Assembly: GCF_015207505.1 (NCBI RefSeq)
Contig: NZ_JADEWT010000029.1
Coordinates: 1 to 58,881, forward strand
Direction of reading: 5' to 3'
Origin: Tychonema sp. LEGE 06208
GTDB lineage: Bacteria > Cyanobacteriota > Cyanobacteriia > Cyanobacteriales > Microcoleaceae
Length of the DNA: 58,881 nucleotides
Shown: in pieces, positions 43,872 to 53,544 of the stretch
Numbering within the stretch: the stretch's first letter is position 1
Layout of the letters: the number at the start of each line of letters is the position of its first letter
Program-made: the position numbers and the translations under genes
Notes under the pieces: model-generated
What the model saw: the letters and a program-made list of their open reading frames with translations, nothing else
The model's database searches: none
What the model was told of the DNA's origin: nothing

Positions 43872-45065
43872 TTACTTTTTCAACAAGTCCTGAATTGGTT
43901 TGCTAATCCAGTTGAATCCAACTTTTATTTGGTGGTCAAATGTGGGCATCCGATAGAGATAGGCTAGGCGGCGAGCAATGTGTGCTAGTTGTCCGTCGAG
44001 TTTGATTCCTAAACCTGTGAGGGTGGCGTTGTCTATTCCTAATGTCATCATTTCTCCTAGCGGCTGGTAGCGGAAAGGTAGTAATGGACGATCGCTCAGG
44101 GATGCCCAAATGTTCCAGGCGGTGTAGTCGGCTTGCTGGAATGCTGTTTGAGCGGTGGAGGGGACTTTTTGACCGGTTGCATCGTGACATTCTGCTATGT
44201 CTCCCAAGGCAAATATGTCGGGATGGTCGATAATTTGCATCTGCGGATTCACTATTAGTTGACCGCGACGGTTTTGTTTGAGGGGTAGCGATCGCACTGC
44301 TTGACTAACTTTAGTTCCTACTGTCCACAATACTATGTCTACGGGGAGAACGTCTAATTGTCCTTTGTAGACTAAGGATATGGTGTCGGATTCGACCGCC
44401 TCTACTGATGTTTCTAAGTCGATCCACACTTTGCGCTTTTCTAGTGCTTTGTTGGCGGCTTCGCGGTTGAACTCTGGCGATGTCTGCAGAATTGTGTTGC
44501 TTTGTTCGACTAACCGGATGCGGCCTTTGTCTCCGAGTCGATCGGCTAATTTACAAGCTAATTCTACTCCCGAATAACCGGCGCCGACGATCGCCACCCG
44601 AATTTTGTCGGTATTGCTGGATTCGAGAAACCGCAGTCTTTCTTCCAAGCTGTAGGCGTCCTTGAGGGTGCGGAACGAATAAGCGTATTCAACGGCTCCT
44701 CTTACCATATCGAGAGGGGTTTCGCCGCCTAAAGCTAAAACGAGGCGATCGCACGGAATTTCTGGCCCGTCGCGTAACTGCACTCGCTTCTGGTCTAAGT
44801 CGATGCCTGAGACGGTGCCTTGACAAAAGCGCACGCCTGTGTTTTCCAATAGTTCGGCAAACGGCGGGGCGATTTCCCAGGTTTGGAGTTCACCGGTGAG
44901 GAGTTCGTACAGCAGGGGAACGAACAGGAAGCGATCGCGCCGATCGACTAGGACTATTTCGGGTTTTTCGGCTTTGGAGAAGGGTAACTGACTCAAGCGC
45001 AGGGCTGTGTAGAGTCCGCCGAAGCCTCCGCCGAGAATGCAAATCCGGGGTTGTTGTTGAGTCAT
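43872..45065 (-). CDS. ndbB: Type II NAD(P)H dehydrogenase, NdbB/NDC1-like
   Basis: The 397-residue flavoprotein has the FAD Rossmann motif CILGGGFGGLYTALRLSQL, the NADH motif VAIVGAGYSGVELACKLADR and IFALGDIAECHD for FAD. The C-terminus (LAHIARRLAYLYRMPT; VGFNWISKPI) resembles plant NDC1 and Synechocystis NdbB. NDC1 reduces quinone intermediates of phylloquinone and plastoquinone metabolism. Assignment to NdbB rather than NdbA or NdbC rests on length and that tail and is moderate. It has no clear transmembrane helix; NDH-2 enzymes are peripheral. Confidence 0.85.
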   Translation of the reverse strand: MTQQQPRICILGGGFGGLYTALRLSQLPFSKAEKPEIVLVDRRDRFLFVPLLYELLTGELQTWEIAPPFAELLENTGVRFCQGTVSGIDLDQKRVQLRDGPEIPCDRLVLALGGETPLDMVRGAVEYAYSFRTLKDAYSLEERLRFLESSNTDKIRVAIVGAGYSGVELACKLADRLGDKGRIRLVEQSNTILQTSPEFNREAANKALEKRKVWIDLETSVEAVESDTISLVYKGQLDVLPVDIVLWTVGTKVSQAVRSLPLKQNRRGQLIVNPQMQIIDHPDIFALGDIAECHDATGQKVPSTAQTAFQQADYTAWNIWASLSDRPLLPFRYQPLGEMMTLGIDNATLTGLGIKLDGQLAHIARRLAYLYRMPTFDHQIKVGFNWISKPIQDLLKK

Positions 45066-45597
45066 GGTTTTTGTTTGAGGGCGATCGATAGCAAGGCAAC
45101 TTCTCTTATTCTAACGAGAGTGGGGAATTGGGGAAGTGGCAGCGGGGGGAGATAGTCTAATGGTGTAATGGGGAGAGAGCATCTGTAAAGTTTGCCACCA
45201 AGTATTTTTTGTTACACTGCGAGCTTAAGAGTTCGCCAGATCAAAAGTAAAACACAGATGATCCCAATGGAGATCGGGGGAGAGGGGGAGATGGGGAGAA
45301 TAGTCCGATGGGGAAAGAGAAAGATAGTCTCAAGGGGAGAATCGGAAAAATATTTCCCGAACATCCATGGGTTAAATCCCTTAAATCCGTTATCAAATCC
45401 CTTGGCGAACGACCTTCTGCGTTCTACATAATATCTTTGATTAGCTTTACCTATTAACCAGAATAAAATTTTTTGAATGTTAGTCCAAGTAATTTTGTAC
45501 TATATTAGTTGATAGCGGATTATTGTCCCAATTAAATTCATTTTTTATACAGGCATCTACTCTAACACTTGCCCCCACACTCACAAGTGACTAAATT
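45066..45597. other. Intergenic region between dehydrogenase and sensor kinase
   Basis: This 532-bp region between two divergent genes contains a G-rich stretch (GGAGATCGGGGGAGAGGGGG) and AT-rich DNA before 45598. No reliable ORF was seen. It must contain both promoters. Confidence 0.45.
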
Positions 45598-48500
45598 ATG
45601 CAAACTTCCTCGAATTCTTCTAAATTTAATAACGGCGATCGCCATAACGAAGACCACTCAGCTTTGTTAAGCAGCGAAGCACGCTATAAAAACTTAGTAG
45701 CTAATATTCCCGGTGCTGTCTATCGCTGTACCTGCGAGGGTACGGGCGACGGCCGATTCACAACACGGACAATGGGGTTTTTGAGCGAGGCAATTCAAGA
45801 AATATCAGGCTATCCATCTTCTGATTTTATCAACGATCGCGTCCGTTCTTTTGCCAGCATTATCCATCCTCAAGACTGCAAAAATGTGGATGCTGCTGTC
45901 CAAAAAAGTGTAGCAACAAAAACTCCGTACATTCTTGAATACCGTATTGTCCGGGCTGACGGTGAAATTAGCTGGGTTTGCGAAAAAGGCCGATCTGTTG
46001 GCGGCGAGGTAAATGAGGCTAGAGGAAAACAAGAGGGACAAGGGGAAATTGAGGGGTTTTTGTCTGCTGCTGATTCGCCGATTTCGCCCGCAAATTTTCA
46101 GTCGCGGGTTTTTTATATCGACGGAGTGATTTGGGATATTACGGAGCGCAAACAAGCTGAGGAAAAGCTGCGAAATACAGAAGATTTTCTGAATGCGGTA
46201 CTGCAAAATCTGCCGATTAGCGTGTTTATCAAAGATGCTACGGAACAAAAATTTATTTATTGGAATAAAGCCAGCGAAAATTTATTTGGCTATTCCAGCG
46301 ATGAAGTGCTTAATAACAATGCTGCTGATTTGTTGGAAGCAGAGGAGGCAAATTACTTGCAAACCCAAGATTTAGAAGTATTGGCTACGGGAAAATGTGT
46401 GGATTTGCCAGAACAAATTATTCAACTACCGCGCCGGGGAAAGCGGATTTTGCAGGCTAAAAAAGTTCCTTTGTTGGACATTTCCGGCGCGCCTAAGTAC
46501 ATTCTGGGTATTGCTCAAGATATTACGGAAAGTAAAAAAACTGAAACAGAATTGTTGCGGTTGGCGATCGTGGCTCAAAAAACGCAAAATGGTGTGATTA
46601 TTACTGACGATCGAGGCTGTATTGAATGGGTGAATGAAGGGTTTACTCGGATTAGCGGTTACAAGCTAGAAGAAGTGCTGGGAAAAAAACCGGTTGATGT
46701 GCTGCAAGGCCCTCACACTGACCCGTTAACTATTGCTCAAATGCGATCGGCTTTGGCGACAGGTGAACCGTTTAATCAGGAAATTTACAATTACAGCAAG
46801 GATGGAAAAGGTTATTGGGTGGCGATGTCGATCGTGCCGATTTATCAAGAAACTGGGAAACTAGAAGGTTTTATTGCGGTAGAAACTGATATTACCGATC
46901 GCAAGCAAGCAGAGGCAACAGTGAGGGAGAGCGAGAGTTATTACCGCTGCATTGTCGAGACGGCTTCGGAGGGCGTTTGGATGTTTGACGCTGATAGCAC
47001 CACGACTTTTGCTAACTCTCGGATGGCCGAAATGCTGGGGTATACTGTGGAGGAGATGCTGGGGCGATCGCTATTTGAGTTTATCGACGCCGAGGCGAGG
47101 GAAATAGCTGAAGGTTACGTAAAGCGCAGGCGACAAGGTATTCGGGAACGCCACGATTTTAAGTTTACTCGCTCTGATGGATCTCACTTGTGGGCGATCG
47201 TCTCAGCGACACCGATGTTCGATGACAAAGGCGAATTTTCAGGTGTTTTGCGGATGATTACCGATATTAGCGATCGCAAACAAGCCGAAGCCGAACTGCG
47301 ACAAACTCTCCAAGAATTAGAATTTGAAAAATTTGCATTAGATGAATCTGCGATCGTCTCGAATACCGACGAATTCGGTGCCATTACCTATGTCAATAAC
47401 CAATTTTGCGAGCTCTTTAAATACAATCGAGAAGACTTGATCGGCAAAACCCACAGACTTGTCAATTCAGCTTATCATTCACCGGATTTTTTCAAGCATC
47501 TTTGGTCTACCATTCGCCAAGGAAATGTTTGGCGGGGAGAGATGAAAAATCAAGCTAAAGATGGCACATTATTCTGGTTGGATACAACTATTGTACCTTG
47601 CTTAAATTCTAACGGAGAACCCCATCAATATGTAGCAATTCGCAAAGATATTACCGATCGCAAACAAGCAGAAGAAGCAGTGCGCCTTTCGGAAAGTCAA
47701 TTGAGGAATAAAAATGAAGAACTTGCCAAAGCGCTGCGGGACGTGCACAAAACTCAAAGCCTGATGGTTCAAAATGAAAAAATGGTGAGTTTGGGGCAGT
47801 TAGTAGCTGGTGTAGCTCACGAAATCAACAATCCAGTTAGCTTTATTTACGGCAACGTCATGCACGCTGACGATTACTTTAAAGACTTGCTAAAAATGGT
47901 GCAACTTTACCAGCAGGAATATCCTCAACCAACAGCAGTAATTCAACAAGAGATAGAGGATATAGATTTGCATTTTCTGCTCAAAGATTTGCCAAAACTG
48001 TTAACATCAATGAAAATGGGAGCCGAGCGAATTCGTCAAATTGTGCTGTCGCTGAAGAATTTCTCGCGATTGGATGAAGCCGAACAAAAACAGGTTGACA
48101 TTCACGAAGGGATTGACAGCACTTTGTTGATTTTGCAGCACAGGTTAAAAGAAACGGCAGGACATCCGAAAATTACCCTAGTCAAAGAGTTCGGTGATTT
48201 GCCTCGCGTACAGTGTTATGCCGGACAGTTGAATCAGGTTTTTATGAATATTATCGGTAATGCAATAGATGCTTTGGAAGAAGCAATGGACACGGGACAT
48301 TGGGCAGATGGGGAACCTGCGCCTATTCCTTCTTGTCCTTCGCCGACGCTGCGGATTTGTACTGATGTAAAATACGAACGGGATGCTGTTGCGGATGATT
48401 CTATTGGGAATGCTTCTCATATTGTGATTCGGATTGCTGACAACGGGCCGGGGATTCCGCCAGAGGTTCATCAAAGGCTGTTCGATCCGTTTTTTACTAC

Positions 48501-48648
48501 GAAAGAACCCGGTAAAGGTACGGGTTTGGGGTTGTCTATCAGCTATCAAATTGTGGTAGAAAAGCACGGCGGTGAGCTTAAATGTCATTCTGCACCGGGT
48601 CAAGGTACGGAATTTGCGATCGAGATTCCTGTCGCTAGAAGTCAGTAG
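45598..48648 (+). CDS. Five-PAS sensor histidine kinase
   Basis: The 1016-residue soluble kinase has five PAS/PAC units at about 25-180, 195-310, 318-440, 445-560 and 570-690. Each ends with a DITDRKQAE- or DITERKQAE-like PAC signature. The third resembles LOV domains (LGKKPVDVLQGPHTD) but lacks the flavin-binding Cys, so it is not a blue-light LOV. The kinase core has its His near 741 in [16 protein letters not shown]-box QVFMNIIGNAIDAL, G1 RIADNGPGIPPE and G2 GKGTGLGLSISYQI. It is a close relative of the permease-kinase core at 20172. Its stop TAG comes from the heptamer array that follows. No partner response regulator is adjacent. Confidence 0.92.
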   Translation: MQTSSNSSKFNNGDRHNEDHSALLSSEARYKNLVANIPGAVYRCTCEGTGDGRFTTRTMGFLSEAIQEISGYPSSDFINDRVRSFASIIHPQDCKNVDAAVQKSVATKTPYILEYRIVRADGEISWVCEKGRSVGGEVNEARGKQEGQGEIEGFLSAADSPISPANFQSRVFYIDGVIWDITERKQAEEKLRNTEDFLNAVLQNLPISVFIKDATEQKFIYWNKASENLFGYSSDEVLNNNAADLLEAEEANYLQTQDLEVLATGKCVDLPEQIIQLPRRGKRILQAKKVPLLDISGAPKYILGIAQDITESKKTETELLRLAIVAQKTQNGVIITDDRGCIEWVNEGFTRISGYKLEEVLGKKPVDVLQGPHTDPLTIAQMRSALATGEPFNQEIYNYSKDGKGYWVAMSIVPIYQETGKLEGFIAVETDITDRKQAEATVRESESYYRCIVETASEGVWMFDADSTTTFANSRMAEMLGYTVEEMLGRSLFEFIDAEAREIAEGYVKRRRQGIRERHDFKFTRSDGSHLWAIVSATPMFDDKGEFSGVLRMITDISDRKQAEAELRQTLQELEFEKFALDESAIVSNTDEFGAITYVNNQFCELFKYNREDLIGKTHRLVNSAYHSPDFFKHLWSTIRQGNVWRGEMKNQAKDGTLFWLDTTIVPCLNSNGEPHQYVAIRKDITDRKQAEEAVRLSESQLRNKNEELAKALRDVHKTQSLMVQNEKMVSLGQLVAGVAHEINNPVSFIYGNVMHADDYFKDLLKMVQLYQQEYPQPTAVIQQEIEDIDLHFLLKDLPKLLTSMKMGAERIRQIVLSLKNFSRLDEAEQKQVDIHEGIDSTLLILQHRLKETAGHPKITLVKEFGDLPRVQCYAGQLNQVFMNIIGNAIDALEEAMDTGHWADGEPAPIPSCPSPTLRICTDVKYERDAVADDSIGNASHIVIRIADNGPGIPPEVHQRLFDPFFTTKEPGKGTGLGLSISYQIVVEKHGGELKCHSAPGQGTEFAIEIPVARSQ

Positions 48649-48815
48649 TCAGTAGTCAGTAGTCAGTAGTCAGTAGTCAGTAGTCAACAGTTAACAGTTA
48701 ACAGTCATTAGTCATTAGTCATTAGTCATTAGTCATTAGTCATTAGTCATTAGTCATTAGTCATTAGTCATTAGTCAACAGTCAACAGTCAACATTCAAC
48801 AGTCAACAGTTAACC
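48644..48815. repeat. STRR array between sensor kinase and DCC gene
   Basis: Runs of AGTAGTC, AACAGTT, TAGTCAT and AACAGTC heptamers follow each other without a break. They overlap the kinase stop codon and end a few bases before the DCC start, so they replace the SD region. Confidence 0.9.
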
Positions 48816-48816
48816 T

Positions 48817-49254
48817 ATGAATTACAAGGTAATTTACGACGGCAATTGCAATCTCTGCGTCACCTTGGTGCAGTTACTGGAAAACTTAGATGGAGGGCAG
48901 AATTTTGAATATATTTCTATGCAAGATTTAGAGGGATTAGATCGCTTTGGGATCGCTACCGATGACTGCGAAATGGGGATGATTTTGATAGATTCACAGA
49001 ATCTAGAAAAACGCTGGCAAGGTAGCGATGCGGCGGAGGAAATCGGGCGGATATTGCCTGCTGGTGAGGTGTTTGTGGCGGCTTACCGCGCTATGCCGGG
49101 GATGAAGTGGATGGGCGATCGCCTGTACGAACAAGTCCGCGATAACCGCTATACTTTGTTTGGCAAGCGATCGACAACGTACAAATCTGTTTATGCAGTT
49201 GGCTGTAGGGCGATCGAGAATTGCGACAATCCCGACTTAAAATCCGGTTCGTAG
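48817..49254 (+). CDS. DCC-family thiol-disulfide oxidoreductase
   Basis: The 145-residue protein begins VIYDGNCNLCVTLVQLL, the DxxCxxC signature (DCC/DUF393 family). It continues with EYISMQDLEGLDRFGI, GMILIDSQNLEKRWQGSDA and a GDRLYEQVRDNRYTLFGKR C-terminal part. The two cysteines suggest thioredoxin-like redox activity, which is not proven for the family. No SD is possible in the repeat array before ATG 48817. The last residues fall inside the start of a palindromic repeat. Confidence 0.82.
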   Translation: MNYKVIYDGNCNLCVTLVQLLENLDGGQNFEYISMQDLEGLDRFGIATDDCEMGMILIDSQNLEKRWQGSDAAEEIGRILPAGEVFVAAYRAMPGMKWMGDRLYEQVRDNRYTLFGKRSTTYKSVYAVGCRAIENCDNPDLKSGS

Positions 49255-49342
49255 TGAGGACTTTAGTTTTTTCCATCGAGGATAATTTAATTTAATACGG
49301 ACTAAAGTCCTCACTACAAGCCTTAATAAGGACTAAAGTCCT
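49251..49342. repeat. Palindrome family G with extra half-copy
   Basis: GTAGTGAGGACTTTAGT (49251-49267) is inverted at 49301-49317 and a third AAGGACTAAAGTCCTTACTA follows. It overlaps the DCC stop codon. A related stem is at 15115. Confidence 0.75.
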
Positions 49343-49387
49343 TACTATAAGCCTGATTTATGATGTGTAATTAACCAGAAATTAATA

Positions 49388-49807
49388 TTAGCTATTAAAC
49401 AAATTGAATATCTCGCGGCAAAAGTGTTTGAGCTTTTCGGCAGACTCCGCAACAGGTTCAGTTTCACCCACAAAATCCCAATTTTCCACCGTAGAAAAGC
49501 GCCACTGCTGACCGCTATGATCGTAACCGGCTGCCTCAACTCCGATCGCCCGCCGAGATCCTTCGACTGGATCTTGGTAAAATCGGATTTGAATCAGGAT
49601 GCTGCGGCTTTGCAAGTAGCGGCTTCTACCGGGAAAATGGAAGCCAATGTCGATGGAATCTGGATCGACAAGTTCCCTGGTATCCCGATCGTTCATCCAA
49701 GGTTTCAAATCGACTTTCACATCCGGGAATTCCGATTTGAATAAATTAACAACCGCAGCAATTTTGCTAGCTAATTCTATATTTCTGGCTTGTTCGGCAG
49801 CGTTCAC
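49388..49807 (-). CDS. Hypothetical protein of 139 residues
   Basis: The GTG at 49807 has a TAGGAG at a proper distance and is preferred to TTG 49825. Residues 1-60 are helical (AEQARNIELASKIAAVVNLF), then a beta-rich part with SRSILIQIRFYQDPVEGSRR and GYDHSGQQWRFSTVENWDF. I recognise no domain; there is no signal peptide. Base composition looks ordinary for the region, so the gene is probably real. Function unknown. Confidence 0.65.
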   Translation of the reverse strand: MNAAEQARNIELASKIAAVVNLFKSEFPDVKVDLKPWMNDRDTRELVDPDSIDIGFHFPGRSRYLQSRSILIQIRFYQDPVEGSRRAIGVEAAGYDHSGQQWRFSTVENWDFVGETEPVAESAEKLKHFCREIFNLFNS

Positions 49808-49934
49808 TAGAAAAACTCCTATCAAATACAGTTATGACATCATTTAGCTAATAATGTAACTGCATATTGCCTGCTTTAAACGGTAAACTGTGGACTCTTT
49901 GATAGATTACAGTTCGCGATTGCACAGGTGGCCA

Positions 49935-49998
49935 GAAACCGGTTTTTTTTACGAAAAGACGTGTTATAGCCGAGAATTCAGGTAAAAACCCGGTTTCT
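49935..49998. repeat. Palindromic element D, copy 2
   Basis: GAAACCGGTTTTTTTTACG and GGTAAAAACCCGGTTTC form the inverted ends of a 64-bp unit. Confidence 0.7.
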
Positions 49999-50036
49999 TT
50001 TGTATTGATGCGTCCAATCTGCTGTATTTTCCCACG

Positions 50037-50234
50037 CTACATAAATTTTAGTCGATCGACATTTGCGATCGCAAATTGGGTACCTCCACGAAACACAGAT
50101 TTGCAACTGGGTTTACCGCCGCGGGTTTCTTGCACGCTTTGGCCGCTGATAGACAGCCCCAAACCCTTACCCTTTCTGACTCCTTTGGTAGTAAACCAGC
50201 AGTCAAATATTTTCGCCCTCACCTCCGCTGACAT
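50037..50234 (-). pseudogene. Histidine kinase C-terminal fragment
   Basis: About 65 residues read MSAEVRAKIFDCWFTTKG and GKGKGLGLSISGQ, the G1-side and G2 boxes of a HATPase domain, then GGTQFAIA. The usual DPFFTTKPVGKGTGLGLS pattern is altered (DCWFTTKGVRKGKGLGLS). No His box or other domain remains. It is a remnant of a kinase similar to the two large ones in this window. Confidence 0.78.
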
Positions 50235-50676
50235 CCCTTGGTAGGGTTATAGCAGTTCGCTCAAAAAATGAGGTGTTTAGCGATCGATCCTTCAATATAC
50301 TTCTTGCATAAATCATCGATTACATCAACCGCCGATTCAAGGCAGATACCACACAGATGTAACGCAGATTTTTTAGATTATATCGTTTCCGGTTGCATCG
50401 TCAGGTGATTTAACCGGCGCTAGAACACAGAGTACACAGAGTCCGAGAATATAGATCTGAATCATTCCGATGAAGAGAGGATTTGATATTATTTGTAGCT
50501 ATTATAGCAATCCCTCTCTTCATCAGAATAGTAAATTCACTGTTAACTGTTAACCGTTAACTGTTAACAGTTAACATCATGAGGATTGCAACCGCAATTG
50601 ATATTAAAAGAGGTACGCTCAAAATATTTTGCCTGCCCTGCACCAGACGAAAATTAAGATTATTTTCGGGATAATT
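50235..50676. other. Intergenic region with element C and heptamers
   Basis: No gene is supported. It contains element C copy 3 (50380-50489) and an AACTGTT heptamer array (50538-50575). Confidence 0.55.
50380..50489. mobile_element. MITE-like element C, copy 3
   Basis: ATATCGTTTCCGGTTGCATC with GTCAGGTGATTTAACCGGCG starts it, as in copy 1; the right end (CATTCCGATGAAGAGAGGAT) is degenerate. It contains ACACAGAGTACACAGAG. Confidence 0.6.
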
Positions 50677-53064
50677 TTACTCGGTGACTACGGTAACTTC
50701 ACGGTATTCTGCAAGAGATTTGGTATCCGGCAAAATACGCACGCGGGCGAATTTTAAACCGCTGACTCCTTGCAGTGATTCTACCATCCCCGTCTGAACT
50801 TTTGCCTCTACCCAACCTTCCCGTGACAAGTAGCGCAAGTATTGTTGGTATTCTTCCCATTCGTCTTCGGTTGAATAAACTACGGTTAGCATTCCCGATT
50901 GGGTAATGCGCTGTTTTGCATCTTGGTCAACGGCTTTTTCTATCCGCTTTTTGACGAGTTCGTAGCGGATGTCGCGGGTGCCTTTGACATCGAACATTTT
51001 TTCGGTGTTTTCGTTGTGAAAAATGTCGATGGTTGTATTCTGTACTAAGACTAAATGGGCGAGTTCCATGTTAATTTGACACTCGGCCTGCAGGCGAAAA
51101 ACTGTGCGGGCACAGTCACAAATTGCTCGCAGTTGTTCGTAGCGCAAACTGTGCAAATGAAACGGGCTGAATTTGGGATCGATCGACTTTCCGACATAAA
51201 TCATGTGATCGATGCCGTCGGTGCATTCGATGTCGCAGTAGTGGGGGATGATTTGCTGCATTTTTTCTTGCCAGCGGGCCCAGATTTCTTGAAGTTTAGT
51301 GCCGATTAGGTTCAACATTTGATCGTAGCGGGTACGATCGCTATAAACGCAATTGTGTTCGTTGTCGCAGGCGGCTCGGTAAGCTTCAACTGCTACCAGA
51401 ACCGTGGGCCCGCACTGTACAAAGTAGTCAAAATATACTTCTAAACGCTCGTTTAAATACTCGGCTGCTCGCACTTCCATATCGACTGTTACTTTTTCTT
51501 TTAAATGCTCGATGTAGTCGAGCAAGTCGAGCCGCATTTGCTCGCCTAGGTGGGTAGTTTGTGTTTGGCAAACGGCATCGGCTATGGCTAAACCCAAGCG
51601 GAATTGTTCGAGCAAATCTGTTTGAATTGCTCGGTTTCTTTCGTCGCTGGAACCGCGAATGTCGGAAATTCCGTACAGGGGATGAACCTCTGCAAAGACG
51701 ATCGTCTCTGGGGGCAGTCCCCAACTGCGCCTTTCTGCTTCTTGGGCGAACCGCCACTCGACTGCGGGGTGGATGTTGTGAATGTTGGTAAACCGCTGCT
51801 GCATGGCTTGCCGCAGCGCTGCAATGAAGGCGGGAATGAGTTCTTGGGCGTGTTGAGCGTCGATGTTGTTGAACTGGTTGGGCCGATCGCACAGCAGCCC
51901 CACCACGCCCAAAATCCGCAGCCCGCACCCCTCGCGGGTGACAGATTTGACGGCTAGGGGCACGAGGAGCATCGATCGAGTCCCCATTTTTCGCAAAGCT
52001 CGATCGCACTCGGTTTCGCATTCCCGGCGCAAGTCTGGCACGTTCCAAACTTGATTTGCTGCGGTAGCCTTAAAAAAGTGAGAAGCTTCTAGGGATTGCA
52101 TTGAATAAACAATCGGCTGCAAATTTTGGTCATCTTTGGCAACTAATAGCTGTGCCTGTTCGCCGTCGGGGCGCAGCAGCAAAGTGCCGTCAGCATGGAA
52201 GAGCGATCGCAAACACCGATCGATTCTCTCAAATTTATCTGGCCGCAGCATCGAATTGCGATCGATCAATAACTGAGTCAGCCGCCGTATTTGCTCCTGC
52301 ACCGTGACATCAACACCTTCTAGCAGCAACAAACCTTCCACCAGGTAATTATCTAAATTTAGTCGATCGGCTAAATTTGCCAGTTGATTCGGCTGCATCA
52401 GCCAAGCTTCCAATTCTGCAAGAGGCATTAATTTTAAACGAACATCGGCAAATTCATCTATTTTTGAGTCAATTCGAGTAATTTTTAACTGTTCCGAACC
52501 CAACCAAAATTCAATAAATTTAGGTTCGCGGTGTTTGGGATTTTTCATACTCGCCGTGAGAGGTTCATCTAGCAGCCGCAAACTGTCAAGGTCAATTTGA
52601 TAAAATTGCTTAAACACCCAATGCAAAAGGTGACGGCGGTACAATTGCTCTGCCATTTTGACATCCCCATCCTCGAACAGTTCCAGCAAACTGATGCCAG
52701 CTTCTGCAAACCAACCGTTATTAGATTGAGTTACCAAGGGCGTGCCCTCCCAACCCGCCAAGCGGCAAAATGCCGCGTTACCATAACGTATGGCAAAAGT
52801 TCCCGGTTCCATGACTGCGATTAAAACGCGGCGATCGCCGAGAAATTGAAACAGTCGCTCTAAATCTTGTTTCCACGTTTTCAAGCCTTCAATTTCAGCA
52901 GATTTACTGGGTACTTGGGCCGCCAAAGCTTCGAGTAGCTGTTCCATGCTTGGTTCGCTTGACATCTTGTCACTGTCTTGCTCTGTTTGAGCGATACTTG
53001 CGGTTGACCGTGATTTTACGGAGTTATTGTTGTTTTGAGGGGAAGGCGATTTAGGAGTAGACAT
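50677..53064 (-). CDS. Large GAF-domain signalling protein
   Basis: From ATG 53064 (MSTPKSPSPQN) the 795 residues have a Ser/Asn-rich start, a PAS-like segment near 75-200 (RVLIAVMEPGTFAIRYGNAA), and a GAF domain near 270-430 (RIDRCLRSLFHADGTLLLRP; LLVPLAVKSVTREGCGLRIL). A helical region of about 250 residues follows (TVDMEVRAAEYLNERLEVYF; CVYSDRTRYDQMLNLIG), then a CIDHMI-like cysteine-bearing segment and a C-terminal helical tail. There is no kinase, cyclase or DNA-binding domain, so it is either a sensor passing signals by contact or a domain I do not recognise. Confidence 0.75.
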   Translation of the reverse strand: MSTPKSPSPQNNNNSVKSRSTASIAQTEQDSDKMSSEPSMEQLLEALAAQVPSKSAEIEGLKTWKQDLERLFQFLGDRRVLIAVMEPGTFAIRYGNAAFCRLAGWEGTPLVTQSNNGWFAEAGISLLELFEDGDVKMAEQLYRRHLLHWVFKQFYQIDLDSLRLLDEPLTASMKNPKHREPKFIEFWLGSEQLKITRIDSKIDEFADVRLKLMPLAELEAWLMQPNQLANLADRLNLDNYLVEGLLLLEGVDVTVQEQIRRLTQLLIDRNSMLRPDKFERIDRCLRSLFHADGTLLLRPDGEQAQLLVAKDDQNLQPIVYSMQSLEASHFFKATAANQVWNVPDLRRECETECDRALRKMGTRSMLLVPLAVKSVTREGCGLRILGVVGLLCDRPNQFNNIDAQHAQELIPAFIAALRQAMQQRFTNIHNIHPAVEWRFAQEAERRSWGLPPETIVFAEVHPLYGISDIRGSSDERNRAIQTDLLEQFRLGLAIADAVCQTQTTHLGEQMRLDLLDYIEHLKEKVTVDMEVRAAEYLNERLEVYFDYFVQCGPTVLVAVEAYRAACDNEHNCVYSDRTRYDQMLNLIGTKLQEIWARWQEKMQQIIPHYCDIECTDGIDHMIYVGKSIDPKFSPFHLHSLRYEQLRAICDCARTVFRLQAECQINMELAHLVLVQNTTIDIFHNENTEKMFDVKGTRDIRYELVKKRIEKAVDQDAKQRITQSGMLTVVYSTEDEWEEYQQYLRYLSREGWVEAKVQTGMVESLQGVSGLKFARVRILPDTKSLAEYREVTVVTE

Positions 53065-53070
53065 AAGCAA

Positions 53071-53544
53071 AACACCTGAAAGCAGTGGATTTTGTTAAAA
53101 AATGAGCGAACGGCGATTTAGAGCGAATGTAAAGAACTTAGATCTTGTTTGTAAAGTTTGTGTATTGGTCTCGGAAACTGGGTGTATTTTCGGAGGATCG
53201 CTCCAAAAACTTTTACTTTTCTTGACAAACAACCTCTGAGTCTCGACGTTATAGGTGATATTAACGTGTTTGCGGGCTGACGGGTAACACCCATTATAGG
53301 CGGTGAGCCGTAGCGGATCCTGTCAGCGACTAATGCTATTTGACTCCTCGGCGAAATAGCAGCTTTGGGTTGAACGAGGCACAGCCTTGGCAATTTAAAA
53401 TTGTAATTAGTAATTGATGATTTGCCAATTGCCATCAATTATTGAGTCTATTGAAGGAATATAAAATAAAATAGCCTTGCTATTTGTCAATGATTTAATT
53501 AAAATATATAATGTAAATATTAACATTTTGGCAAGGACATACTT
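53071..53544. other. Intergenic region between GAF gene and RTX gene
   Basis: The 474 bp hold no convincing ORF. The AT-rich part from 53440 with TAAAATATATAATGTAAA is a plausible promoter region for the RTX gene. The rest shows nothing I recognise. Confidence 0.5.

Noticed and set aside
46597-46900. LOV photoreceptor domain in the five-PAS kinase
   Set aside because: The third PAS has a LOV-like GKKPVDVLQGPHTD but lacks the flavin-adduct cysteine of GxNCRFLQG.
53118-53438. Open frame of 106 codons upstream of the GAF gene
   Set aside because: It has no SD, no family pattern and irregular composition; the region reads as ordinary spacer.
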